From positions 1 to 38,612 of the forward strand of contig NZ_VORR01000040.1 in NCBI RefSeq assembly GCF_007997085.1: 38,612 nucleotides of DNA. The letters are read 5' to 3'. The position numbers and the translations under genes were made by a program. The notes under the pieces were generated by a model that made no database searches, was not told the origin of the DNA, and saw only the letters and a list, made by a program, of their open reading frames with translations. Shown one piece after another: positions 26,503-34,054 of the stretch; position 1 is the first letter of the stretch; each line of letters begins with the position of its first letter. Source of the stretch: Polaribacter sp. IC066 (lineage in GTDB: Bacteria; Bacteroidota; Bacteroidia; Flavobacteriales; Flavobacteriaceae).

Positions 26503-28770
26503 TTAAGCGTTTTGCTTTTTAATTAAATTTAAAGCAGAACCTTCATTGTACCAAACAATTTGAGAGTTATTATACGTATGATTTACTTCAAATACATCTT
26601 TAGATCCATCAGCATGAACCGCTTCAATAGTCAATGGCTTATCTGGAGCAAATTCGTTTAAATCTAAAAAGTTAAACGTATCATCTTCTTGAATTAAATC
26701 GTAATCTGCTTCATTAGCAAATGTTAACCCTAACATTCCTTGCTTTTTCAAGTTTGTTTCATGAATTCTTGCAAAAGATTTTACAATTACAGCAGCAACA
26801 CCTAAATGTCTTGGTTGCATTGCAGCATGCTCTCTAGAGGAACCCTCACCATAATTATGATCACCAATAACGATCGTATTAATTCCGGCTTTTTTGTATT
26901 CTCTTTGAACCGCAGGCACTGCATTATATTCTCCTGTTATTTGATTTTTAACAAAGTTTGTTTTTTTATTAAAAGCGTTTATAGCTCCTATTAAGGTATT
27001 GTTTGCAATATTATCTAAATGACCTCTAAAACGCAACCAAGGTCCTGCCATAGAAATATGATCAGTAGTACATTTACCAAAAGCTTTTATTAATAATTTT
27101 GCACCTGAAATTGTATTTCCTAAAGGCGTAAAAGGCTCTAATAATTGTAATCTTTCTGAATCTTCGTTAACCGCAATCTTAACGTGACTTCCGTCTTTTT
27201 CTGGCGCTAAATAACCGTTATCCTTTACCTCAAAACCTTTTGGAGGCAATTCCCATCCAGTTGGTTCATCAAACATTACTTTTTCTCCGTCTTCGTTGAT
27301 TAAAAAATCTTTTAAAGGATTAAAATCTAAACGCCCTGCAATTGCTATGGCTGCAGTTATTTCTGGTGATGCAACAAATGCATGTGTATTCGGGTTACCA
27401 TCTGCTCTTTTAGCAAAGTTTCTATTAAAGGAATGTACAATACTATTTTTAGGAGCATTTTTAGGATCTGAATATCGTGCCCACTGACCGATACAAGGAC
27501 CACAAGCATTGGTAAATATTTTAGCATTTAAGTTTTCGAAAATCCCAAGAATTCCGTCTCTAGCAGCCGTATATCTTACTTGCTCTGAACCAGGATTAAT
27601 TCCTAATTCTGATTTCATTTTTAAACCTTTATCAATAGCTTGTTGTGCAATTGAAGAAGCTCTAGATAAATCTTCATAAGATGAGTTTGTACAAGAACCA
27701 ATCAATCCCCACTCTACAGTAAGTGGCCATTCATTGTCTGTTGCTTTTTTAGTCATATCAGCACCAACAGGCGTTGATAAATCTGGCGTAAAAGGACCGT
27801 TTAATAAAGGACCTAATTCTGATAAATTTATTTCAATTACTTGATCAAAATAAAGTTCTGGATTTGCATATACTTCGTCATCAGCAGTTAAGTAATCTTT
27901 TACTTTATTAGCAGCATCTGCAACGTCTTCTCTATCTGTAGCACGCAAATACCGTTCCATAGACTCGTCATAACCAAAAGTTGATGTTGTTGCACCAATC
28001 TCTGCACCCATATTACAAATTGTACCTTTACCAGTACAAGACATAGAAGTTGCTCCTGGTCCAAAATATTCTACAATTGCACCTGTTCCTCCTTTTACAG
28101 TTAAAATTTCAGCAACTTTTAAAATAACATCTTTTGGAGCCGTCCAACCAGATAATTTTCCGGTTAATTTAATTCCGATTAATTTAGGAAACTTTAATTC
28201 CCAAGCCATACCCGCCATCACATCTACAGCATCAGCACCACCAACACCAATAGCAACCATACCTAATCCTCCTGCATTTACTGTATGAGAATCTGTACCA
28301 ATCATCATTCCACCAGGAAATGCATAATTTTCTAAAACTACTTGGTGAATAATACCTGCTCCTGGTTTCCAAAAACCAATTCCATATTTGTTAGAAACAG
28401 ATTCTAAAAAATTAAAAACTTCACTACTTGTATTGTTTGCGTGCTTTAAGTCTGTTGCAGCGCCATCTTTAGCTTGAATTAAATGATCACAGTGAACTGT
28501 TGTGGGTACAGCAACTTTGGGCTTACCAGCTTGCATAAATTGCAATAAAGCCATTTGTGCAGTTGCGTCTTGACAAGCAATTCTATCCGGCGCAAAATCT
28601 ACATAGTCTTTTCCTCTAACCAATTCTTTAGTAGGAGTTCCTTCCCATAAATGAGAATATAAAATCTTTTCTGACAAGGTAAGTGGTTTTCCTGTAATTT
28701 TGCGAGCAGCATCTACGCGTTCTGTCATGTTTGCGTAAACCTGTTTAATCATATCAATATCAAAAGCCAT
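26503..28770 (-). CDS. acn: Aconitate hydratase (mitochondrial-type aconitase)
   Basis: A 755-residue [4Fe-4S] enzyme interconverting citrate and isocitrate in the TCA cycle. The three cluster cysteines are in the [10 protein letters not shown] segment and in [10 protein letters not shown]. Substrate and fold landmarks include [13 protein letters not shown] near 89-101, [13 protein letters not shown] near 158-170, [24 protein letters not shown], and the swivelling-domain loop [19 protein letters not shown]. Length and sequence follow the mitochondrial type common in Bacteroidota, not the longer AcnA or AcnB. It is a single-gene transcript between its own -7 box (28801-28808) and its terminator. 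Confidence 0.97.
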   Translation of the reverse strand: MAFDIDMIKQVYANMTERVDAARKITGKPLTLSEKILYSHLWEGTPTKELVRGKDYVDFAPDRIACQDATAQMALLQFMQAGKPKVAVPTTVHCDHLIQAKDGAATDLKHANNTSSEVFNFLESVSNKYGIGFWKPGAGIIHQVVLENYAFPGGMMIGTDSHTVNAGGLGMVAIGVGGADAVDVMAGMAWELKFPKLIGIKLTGKLSGWTAPKDVILKVAEILTVKGGTGAIVEYFGPGATSMSCTGKGTICNMGAEIGATTSTFGYDESMERYLRATDREDVADAANKVKDYLTADDEVYANPELYFDQVIEINLSELGPLLNGPFTPDLSTPVGADMTKKATDNEWPLTVEWGLIGSCTNSSYEDLSRASSIAQQAIDKGLKMKSELGINPGSEQVRYTAARDGILGIFENLNAKIFTNACGPCIGQWARYSDPKNAPKNSIVHSFNRNFAKRADGNPNTHAFVASPEITAAIAIAGRLDFNPLKDFLINEDGEKVMFDEPTGWELPPKGFEVKDNGYLAPEKDGSHVKIAVNEDSERLQLLEPFTPLGNTISGAKLLIKAFGKCTTDHISMAGPWLRFRGHLDNIANNTLIGAINAFNKKTNFVKNQITGEYNAVPAVQREYKKAGINTIVIGDHNYGEGSSREHAAMQPRHLGVAAVIVKSFARIHETNLKKQGMLGLTFANEADYDLIQEDDTFNFLDLNEFAPDKPLTIEAVHADGSKDVFEVNHTYNNSQIVWYNEGSALNLIKKQNA

Positions 28771-28800
28771 ATCTGCGTATAAATTTTAAATTTTGTAAAA

Positions 28801-28808
28801 CAAATCTA
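28801..28808 (-). promoter_or_regulatory. -7 box of the aconitase gene
   Basis: The minus strand reads TAGATTTG, a match to TAnnTTTG, 30 bases ahead of the ATG. A -33 TTG is not at the usual distance. Confidence 0.5.
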
Positions 28809-28952
28809 CAGTATTAAAATCAATTTTGAAAGATAAATAATAGATTGCTATAATTAATGAATAAACAAAAGCTATGTATTAAAACACTAACTATATTTCA
28901 ATAAAAAGATGATTATTAACAGTATTAATGAAGAATTAACAAGGAAAATAAA

Positions 28953-29256
28953 AAAGCAGACTTGTAAGCCGAATTCTGTGCCTTAAATTTTAAGGTTCTT
29001 ATCATTTATCTAGTTCTAAAATTGCTCTTAGAATCTATCTGCCTACCCTTTAGAATCGAGCGAGTAGCCCTCAAGCTCTAATATACATGACATTGCACCT
29101 CATAGAGTTTACCTGGTTTCACTACAGCCGAACTGTACTTGCTTTCTGTTGCACTGGTCCTCAACTTACGCTGGACGGATGTTATCCGCTATGAGTACTC
29201 TATGGTGTCCGGACTTTCCTCCACACCGAAGCGTGGCGATAAGATAAATCTGCTTT
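28953..29256 (-). ncRNA. rnpB: RNase P RNA
   Basis: The catalytic RNA of RNase P, which matures tRNA 5' ends. On the minus strand the universally conserved GAGGAAAGTCCGGACAC core lies at about 29206-29223 and the 3' conserved ACAGAATTCGGCTTAC at 28964-28979. The outer stem P1 pairs AAAGCAGA-type and TCTGCTTT sequences at the two ends (29249-29256 with 28953-28960). The ATAGAGT and ACTCTAT segments and the pseudoknot-like GGTAGGC region are also in place. About 300 nt is at the short end for a type A RNA. A run of U follows the 3' end, and a TATAAT-like box about 20 bases upstream on the minus strand may be its promoter. Confidence 0.95.
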
Positions 29257-29283
29257 CTATTTTCTATTATATTTCTTTTGCTT

Positions 29284-29366
29284 TAAAAAAAACCCACTCA
29301 AATGAAATTTGAGTGGGAAAAATTGCTATGAAAAAGAAAAAGTGTTATCGATTTCTCAATAACACT
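29284..29366 (-). ncRNA. Candidate small RNA between dnaJ and rnpB
   Basis: On the minus strand a TACATTTG box (29368-29375), with a TTG 16 bases further upstream (29392-29394), is followed at once by a hairpin AGTGTTAT/ATAACACT (29359-29366 with 29341-29348). Then comes a single-stranded U-rich stretch and a perfect 11-bp terminator stem (CCCACTCAAAT, loop, ATTTGAGTGGG; 29317-29293) ending in eight U. This makes a compact unit of about 80 nt: promoter, 5' hairpin, linker, terminator. The alternative is that the last hairpin is simply the dnaJ terminator, about 130 bases behind its stop codon. The -33/-7 spacing is shorter than usual. Confidence 0.45.
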
Positions 29367-29445
29367 ACAAATGTATATAAAAATGAAGTAACAAAAAACA
29401 TATATCAAAAAATTAATAGTCTTTTTCTTCACTTTTAATATTTAT

Positions 29446-30579
29446 TTAAGAAAACATGTCCTTAACCTTCTCAAAAAATGATTTATCTGTTGTATTCGGA
29501 CTTGGCGCAAAGTTATCATCATCAGTCATTTTTTCAAAAAACTGCGTTTGCTCCTTGTTTAATTGTTGTGGCGTCCAAACATTAGTATGTATTAAAAAAT
29601 CACCTGTTCCATAGCGTTCTATACTTGGTAATCCTTTACCTTTTAAACGTAAAATTCTACCAGATTGCGTACCTGCATCAATTTTAATTTTCACTTTACC
29701 AGTAACGGTTTCTACCTCTTTACTCGTTCCTAAAACAGCTTCAGAAAAATTGATATATAAATCGTAATGAATATTTGTGCCTTCTCTTTTCAGCGTTTCA
29801 TGAGGCACTTCTTCTATGAGTACTAATAAATCTCCAGCAATAGAATTTTTACCAGGAGCATCGTTCCCCTTTCCTCCTACTTTTAACTGAACTCCTTCGG
29901 TAACACCTGCAGGAATATTAATTGGTACTGTTTCTTCTTTTATAATTAATCCTTGTGCGTCTGCTTCATTAGGTTTTGAGCTTATAATTTCTCCGGCTCC
30001 AGAACAAGTTCCGCACGTAGTTGCAGTTTGCATTCTACCCAAAATAGTATTGGTAACGCGCATTTGTTGACCAGAACCATTACATGTTGTACATGTTTTA
30101 TATCGTACCCCATCTGCCTGCACTTTTCTACGAACTTTAACCTTCTTTTCTACGCCTTTTGCAATTTCTTCTAAAGTTAGTTTTACACGAATTCGCATAT
30201 TACTTCCTTTAACTCTAGCTTGCTGTCTTCCGCCGCCGCCAAAGCCGCCGCCGAAACCGCCACCACCGCCACCAAAAATATCTCCAAACTGACTGAAAAT
30301 ATCATCCATGTTCATGCCGCCACCGCCAAAGCCGCCACCGCCACTTTGAGGACCATCAAAAGCCTGGTGACCGTATTGATCATACCGTGCTTTCTTATTT
30401 TCATCGCTTAAAACCTCGTAAGCTTCAGCTGCTTTTTTAAAGTTTTCTTCGGCAGTTTTATCATCAGGATTTTTATCTGGATGATATTTAATTGCCATTT
30501 TTCTATAACCTTTCTTAATTTCTGCTTGTGAAGCCGATTTAGAAATGTCTAATATGTCGTAAAAATCTTGTTTTGCCAT
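29446..30579 (-). CDS. dnaJ: Chaperone DnaJ with only one zinc site
   Basis: A 377-residue Hsp40 co-chaperone that delivers substrates to DnaK and stimulates its ATPase. Residues 1-70 are the J domain with HPD at 33-35; residues 75-118 are a glycine/phenylalanine-rich linker with long glycine runs. The central zinc region normally has four CxxCxGxG motifs; here only two remain, CTTCNGSG at 163-170 and CGTCSGAG at 189-196. By position these are motifs 2 and 3, while motifs 1 and 4 are replaced by RRKVQADGVRY and SKPNEADAQG. The two beta-sandwich substrate domains and a C-terminal tail follow. It lies behind grpE with a 151-base gap and probably shares its transcript. Confidence 0.95.
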   Translation of the reverse strand: MAKQDFYDILDISKSASQAEIKKGYRKMAIKYHPDKNPDDKTAEENFKKAAEAYEVLSDENKKARYDQYGHQAFDGPQSGGGGFGGGGMNMDDIFSQFGDIFGGGGGGFGGGFGGGGRQQARVKGSNMRIRVKLTLEEIAKGVEKKVKVRRKVQADGVRYKTCTTCNGSGQQMRVTNTILGRMQTATTCGTCSGAGEIISSKPNEADAQGLIIKEETVPINIPAGVTEGVQLKVGGKGNDAPGKNSIAGDLLVLIEEVPHETLKREGTNIHYDLYINFSEAVLGTSKEVETVTGKVKIKIDAGTQSGRILRLKGKGLPSIERYGTGDFLIHTNVWTPQQLNKEQTQFFEKMTDDDNFAPSPNTTDKSFFEKVKDMFS

Positions 30580-30589
30580 TATCTTTTTT

Positions 30590-30620
30590 AGTTTTCAGTT
30601 TCCGGTTGCAGTTTTCAGTG
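30590..30620. repeat. Short direct repeats in the grpE-dnaJ spacer
   Basis: AGTTTTCAGT occurs at 30590-30599 and again at 30610-30619, with TCCGGTTGC-like sequence between; on the minus strand this reads as ACTGAAAACT units directly ahead of the dnaJ start. A loosely similar AAACACT tandem is at 8231-8251. The purpose is unknown. Confidence 0.45.
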
Positions 30621-30730
30621 CTCACTGTTTTTGCCATCGAATACGTTCTTACTGAACACTTTTTTAGTTTGCATGTTTTTTTTTATGTAAACTCAATTAT
30701 GAGCAACCATATCTAAAAACAACTCACTTT

Positions 30731-31279
30731 TTACTGTCCTATTACTACTTTTGGATATCTAATTATCTTATCACCCAACTTGTATCCTTTTTCTACACAA
30801 TCAATTACTTTTCCTTTTAAATCTTCTGTAGGAGCTGGAATCTGTGTAATTGCTTCATGAATTTCTGCATCAAAAACATCGCCAGCATTGGTTTCTATTT
30901 TTAATAATCCTTTTAGCTCTAAAGTATTATAAAATTTTTGATAAATTAACAAGACTCCTTTTCTAACTTCTTCGGCTTCTTTCTCTTCTTCTATATGGGC
31001 TAAAGCACGCTCAAAATCGTCTACAACTGGCAGTAAAGATGTCATTAATTCCTGACCAGCAGTTTTAAATAACTCTATTCTTTCTCTAGTTGTTCTTTTC
31101 TTGTAGTTTTCGAACTCTGCAAATAAACGTAAAAACTTGTCTTTTTCAGCCTGAATTAATTCTTCTGAAGTAGGTTCTTCTTTTACAATTTCTGCTTCAA
31201 CTTCTTGATTTTCCTCAACTTGCACAGTTTCTTGTTCGGTCGTTATTTCCTCTTCTTTTATATCTTCTTTTTTACTCAT
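30731..31279 (-). CDS. grpE: Nucleotide exchange factor GrpE
   Basis: A 182-residue cytosolic protein that releases ADP from DnaK. The start is placed at the ATG at 31277-31279 (MSKKEDIKEEE); an in-frame ATG at 31333 would add 18 residues unlike the family and reach into the upstream terminator. Residues 1-50 are a very acidic, disordered stretch, followed by the long coiled-coil helix (EKDKFLRLFAEFENYKKRT near 53-71) and the C-terminal beta domain ending YKLGDKIIRYPKVVIGQ, where GYxLxDRxIRPAxVxV is the family pattern. dnaJ follows; dnaK is not in the window. Confidence 0.95.
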   Translation of the reverse strand: MSKKEDIKEEEITTEQETVQVEENQEVEAEIVKEEPTSEELIQAEKDKFLRLFAEFENYKKRTTRERIELFKTAGQELMTSLLPVVDDFERALAHIEEEKEAEEVRKGVLLIYQKFYNTLELKGLLKIETNAGDVFDAEIHEAITQIPAPTEDLKGKVIDCVEKGYKLGDKIIRYPKVVIGQ

Positions 31280-31331
31280 TTCTTTGTAATAATTAAATTG
31301 TCTCTTAACTATTGTCAAAAATGTTGCCAAC

Positions 31332-31363
31332 AAAAAAATAGTGTCAAACTGACACTATTTTTT
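31332..31363 (-). terminator. Terminator between the HNH gene and grpE
   Basis: AGTGTCA at 31340-31346 pairs with TGACACT at 31350-31356 around AAC, extended by flanking A/T runs. On the minus strand it directly follows, and slightly overlaps, the HNH stop codon and has a U-run, so grpE needs its own promoter. Confidence 0.88.
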
Positions 31364-31913
31364 ATATTTTAACATGAGACCAATTCTCGCCAGACTTTAT
31401 TCTATGAATTTGTGTATCTGAAACTCCAAATCGTTTGGCAATCATTGAGATTCTTGTACGCTTATTTTTAAGCTGCCGTTTAATAATTTTTACTTTACCT
31501 ACAGATAATTTAGCGTACTCTATACTTTTATTTTTAAATATAGCCTCCCAGGTTGGGTTGTTAAATTGATGCAACTCTTTTTCTCTTTTAGTTGCCCATT
31601 GTAAATTTTCTACGGTATTGTCATCTTTATCATAATTTAAATGAATTACATAAATTTGATTTTCATTTTCTTTTTCGATAAAATGCTGTGCCACTAATTT
31701 GTGCACATACCTACTTGTAGACTTCTTATTAATTTCTTGTTTTAAAGAAATAGTTTCATATCCGTTAATAAAGGTTCTGTTTTTTAAATATTCTTTTTCG
31801 CCAGAGCAATTAATCACTCTGCCATAATTAGAAATTTTAAACTTTAGTTTTACAGAAATTACTTCATCAAACTGAATATTTTTCCATTCCTCGTTCCATA
31901 AATGTCTTATCAT
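31362..31913 (-). CDS. NUMOD4/HNH-type protein with a C-terminal helix-turn-helix
   Basis: A 183-residue protein that reads like a free-standing homing-type endonuclease. Residues of about 6-50 fit NUMOD4 (NEEWKNI, then KFKISNYGRVIN), a DNA-binding module of homing endonucleases. Residues 70-110 fit an HNH_3 core (VHKLVAQHFIE, then VIHLNYDKDDNTVENLQWAT) with H71, H91 and N104 as likely active-site residues. Residues of about 138-176 look like a helix-turn-helix (VKIIKRQL, then ISMIAKRFGVSDTQIHRIKSG). It sits 41 bases behind murA in the same direction and ends in a terminator, so it is probably the last gene of the DUF4290-murA transcript. Whether it cuts DNA or has been recruited as a regulator is open. 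Confidence 0.8.
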   Translation of the reverse strand: MIRHLWNEEWKNIQFDEVISVKLKFKISNYGRVINCSGEKEYLKNRTFINGYETISLKQEINKKSTSRYVHKLVAQHFIEKENENQIYVIHLNYDKDDNTVENLQWATKREKELHQFNNPTWEAIFKNKSIEYAKLSVGKVKIIKRQLKNKRTRISMIAKRFGVSDTQIHRIKSGENWSHVKI

Positions 31914-31954
31914 ACTATAAAAGTTAAATTAAAATGATTAATTAAAACTTTTTC

Positions 31955-33265
31955 TTAATTTTCAATTCTTTCAATTTTTGCACCAATAGATTTTAAACGA
32001 GCTTCTATATTTTCATACCCTCTATCTATTTGTTCAATATTATTAATGATTGATGTTCCTTTTGCAGAAAGTGCAGCAATTAACAACGAAATACCTGCTC
32101 TAATATCTGGTGATGTCATTTTAGTTGCCTTTAATGAGCTTTCAAAATTCATACCAATTACAGTTGCTCTATGCGGATCACACAAAATTACTTTTGCACC
32201 CATATCTATTAATTTATCAACAAAAAACAACCTGCTTTCAAACATTTTTTGATGTATTAAAACCGTTCCTTTTGCTTGGGTTGCAACAACCAAAACGATG
32301 CTTAACAAATCTGGCGTAAAACCCGGCCAAGGTGCATCTGCCACAGTTAAAACAGAACCGTCTATATAATTCTGAATTTCATACGATTCTTGTTCAGGAA
32401 TGTAAATATCGTCTCCTCTTTTTTCAAATTTAATGCCTAATTTTCTAAAAACATTCGGAATTTGTCCTAAATTCTCCCAACTTACATTTTTAATGGTTAA
32501 TTCTGAATGGGTCATTACGGCTACACCAATCCAAGAGCCAATTTCGATCATGTCTGGTAAAACGGTATGTTCACATCCTCCTAAAACATCAACCCCAATA
32601 ATGGTTAATAAATTAGATCCAACTCCCGTAATATTTGCGCCCATAGCATTCAACATTTTACATAATTGTTGAATGTAAGGTTCACAAGCAGCATTGTAAA
32701 TTGTAGTAGTTCCTGTTGCTAAAACCGATGCCATTAATATATTGGCTGTTCCGGTAACAGAAGCCTCGTCTAGCAGCATGTCTGTACCAATTAATTCTTC
32801 TGCTTCTACACCGTAAAAATGTTCTTCTTTATTATATCTAAATTTTGCACCTAATCTAATAAACCCTTCAAAATGCGTGTCTAAACGTCTTCTGCCAATT
32901 TTATCGCCGCCAGGTCTAGGAATATACCCTTTTCCGAAACGAGCTAATAAAGGACCTACAATCATTATTGAACCTCGCAAAGAACTGCCGTCTCTTTTAA
33001 ATTCTGCAGACTCTAGGTATTTTAAATTAAGAGTATTTGCCTGAAAAGAATAAGAATTTCTAGTTAACTTTTCTACTTTAACACCCAATTCGCCTAAAAT
33101 AAAGATAAGCTTGTTTACATCAATAATATCCGGAACATTATTGATTGTTACTTTTTCTTTCGTTAATAAAACTGCGCAAAGTATTTGTAAAACTTCATTT
33201 TTTGCTCCTTGTGGAGTAATCGTTCCGTTTAATTTATGACCGCCTTCAATTTTAAATGATGCCAT
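31955..33265 (-). CDS. murA: UDP-N-acetylglucosamine 1-carboxyvinyltransferase
   Basis: A 436-residue enzyme adding enolpyruvate from PEP to UDP-GlcNAc, the first committed step of peptidoglycan synthesis. The N-terminal QGAKNEVLQ segment keeps the catalytic Lys22 and Asn23. In the active-site loop, where fosfomycin-sensitive enzymes have PGGCxIG, this protein has PRPGGDKIGRRRLDTH with D121 at the cysteine position. Asp at that site is known to keep activity while making MurA insensitive to fosfomycin, as in mycobacteria and chlamydia. The remaining EPT-fold repeats are normal in order and length. The gene follows DUF4290 after 6 bases, so the two are cotranscribed. Confidence 0.96.
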   Translation of the reverse strand: MASFKIEGGHKLNGTITPQGAKNEVLQILCAVLLTKEKVTINNVPDIIDVNKLIFILGELGVKVEKLTRNSYSFQANTLNLKYLESAEFKRDGSSLRGSIMIVGPLLARFGKGYIPRPGGDKIGRRRLDTHFEGFIRLGAKFRYNKEEHFYGVEAEELIGTDMLLDEASVTGTANILMASVLATGTTTIYNAACEPYIQQLCKMLNAMGANITGVGSNLLTIIGVDVLGGCEHTVLPDMIEIGSWIGVAVMTHSELTIKNVSWENLGQIPNVFRKLGIKFEKRGDDIYIPEQESYEIQNYIDGSVLTVADAPWPGFTPDLLSIVLVVATQAKGTVLIHQKMFESRLFFVDKLIDMGAKVILCDPHRATVIGMNFESSLKATKMTSPDIRAGISLLIAALSAKGTSIINNIEQIDRGYENIEARLKSIGAKIERIEN

Positions 33266-33271
33266 TGACTT

Positions 33272-33925
33272 TTATCTTTTTCTATTTTTATTCTGATTGT
33301 TGTGATGTGGTTTCTTGTGGATGGTTTTAGAGGTATTCTGACCTTGAGAATTTCTTTTTTTCAACAAATTTTTACTTTCAGATAATTCTTCATCAGAATT
33401 TCTTAAATCAAATTTTTCGCCAGATAAATCATATAAATGCTTAAAAATAACTGCATCATCAACCGTGTCTTTATTCCAGTTTAAATAGCATTTTTTCATG
33501 TGATTTGCAATCGTAAAAACCAACGCTTCTCTCTTATCGCCTTCTTCCCAACTCAAAGCAATGTCTATCATCGTTTGAATATTGTTACCGTAATAACGGT
33601 ATTTTGACGCATATTTAGGGTAAGGCAACCCTTCTGGTTTTTCTTGCAACTCTTCTCTAGACGGAATTGGATAGGGCGAATCTGCGTCTAACTTAAAATC
33701 TGACATAATGTACAATTGATCCCATAGCTTGTGCTTAAAATCTGGAACGTCTCGTAAATGTGGTTGTAAATTCCCCATAACATCTACAATTGCTTTCGCC
33801 ATTTTATCACGTTCTTCTTTAGTTTCTAAAGCCAAACAATGGTCTACTAATTTTTGTATATGTCTGCCGTATTCTGGTATTATCATTAACGGTCTTCCTG
33901 AATTATATTCTAAATCGAATGTCAT
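33272..33925 (-). CDS. DUF4290 family protein
   Basis: A 217-residue cytosolic protein of a family restricted to Bacteroidota. Its opening DLEYNSGRPLMIIPEYGRHIQ and the segments RDVPDFKHKLWDQLYIMSDF and YYGNNIQTMIDIALSWEEGDKR are characteristic. The last 35 residues are a low-complexity tail of Lys, His, Asn and Arg. The function is unknown; its constant pairing with murA, here 6 bases apart, hints at a link with cell-wall synthesis. No canonical -7 box was found upstream. Confidence 0.9.
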   Translation of the reverse strand: MTFDLEYNSGRPLMIIPEYGRHIQKLVDHCLALETKEERDKMAKAIVDVMGNLQPHLRDVPDFKHKLWDQLYIMSDFKLDADSPYPIPSREELQEKPEGLPYPKYASKYRYYGNNIQTMIDIALSWEEGDKREALVFTIANHMKKCYLNWNKDTVDDAVIFKHLYDLSGEKFDLRNSDEELSESKNLLKKRNSQGQNTSKTIHKKPHHNNQNKNRKR

Positions 33926-34054
33926 TTATTTATATTTGAAGTGTGTTCTTGCTACATTATTTATAAAAAAACGTGGCTTTAGAACTGATAATTTATGCTT
34001 TGTAGTTATTTAATGTTGCAAAATAGCACTTTATTTTAGTATTGTTGGCACTTT

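Noticed and set aside
30220..30411. Alanine-rich frame antisense to dnaJ
   Set aside because: It is the complement of the glycine-rich linker codons of DnaJ.
31280..31333. Upstream ATG giving GrpE 18 more residues
   Set aside because: The added residues are unlike GrpE and the frame begins inside the terminator hairpin of the preceding gene.
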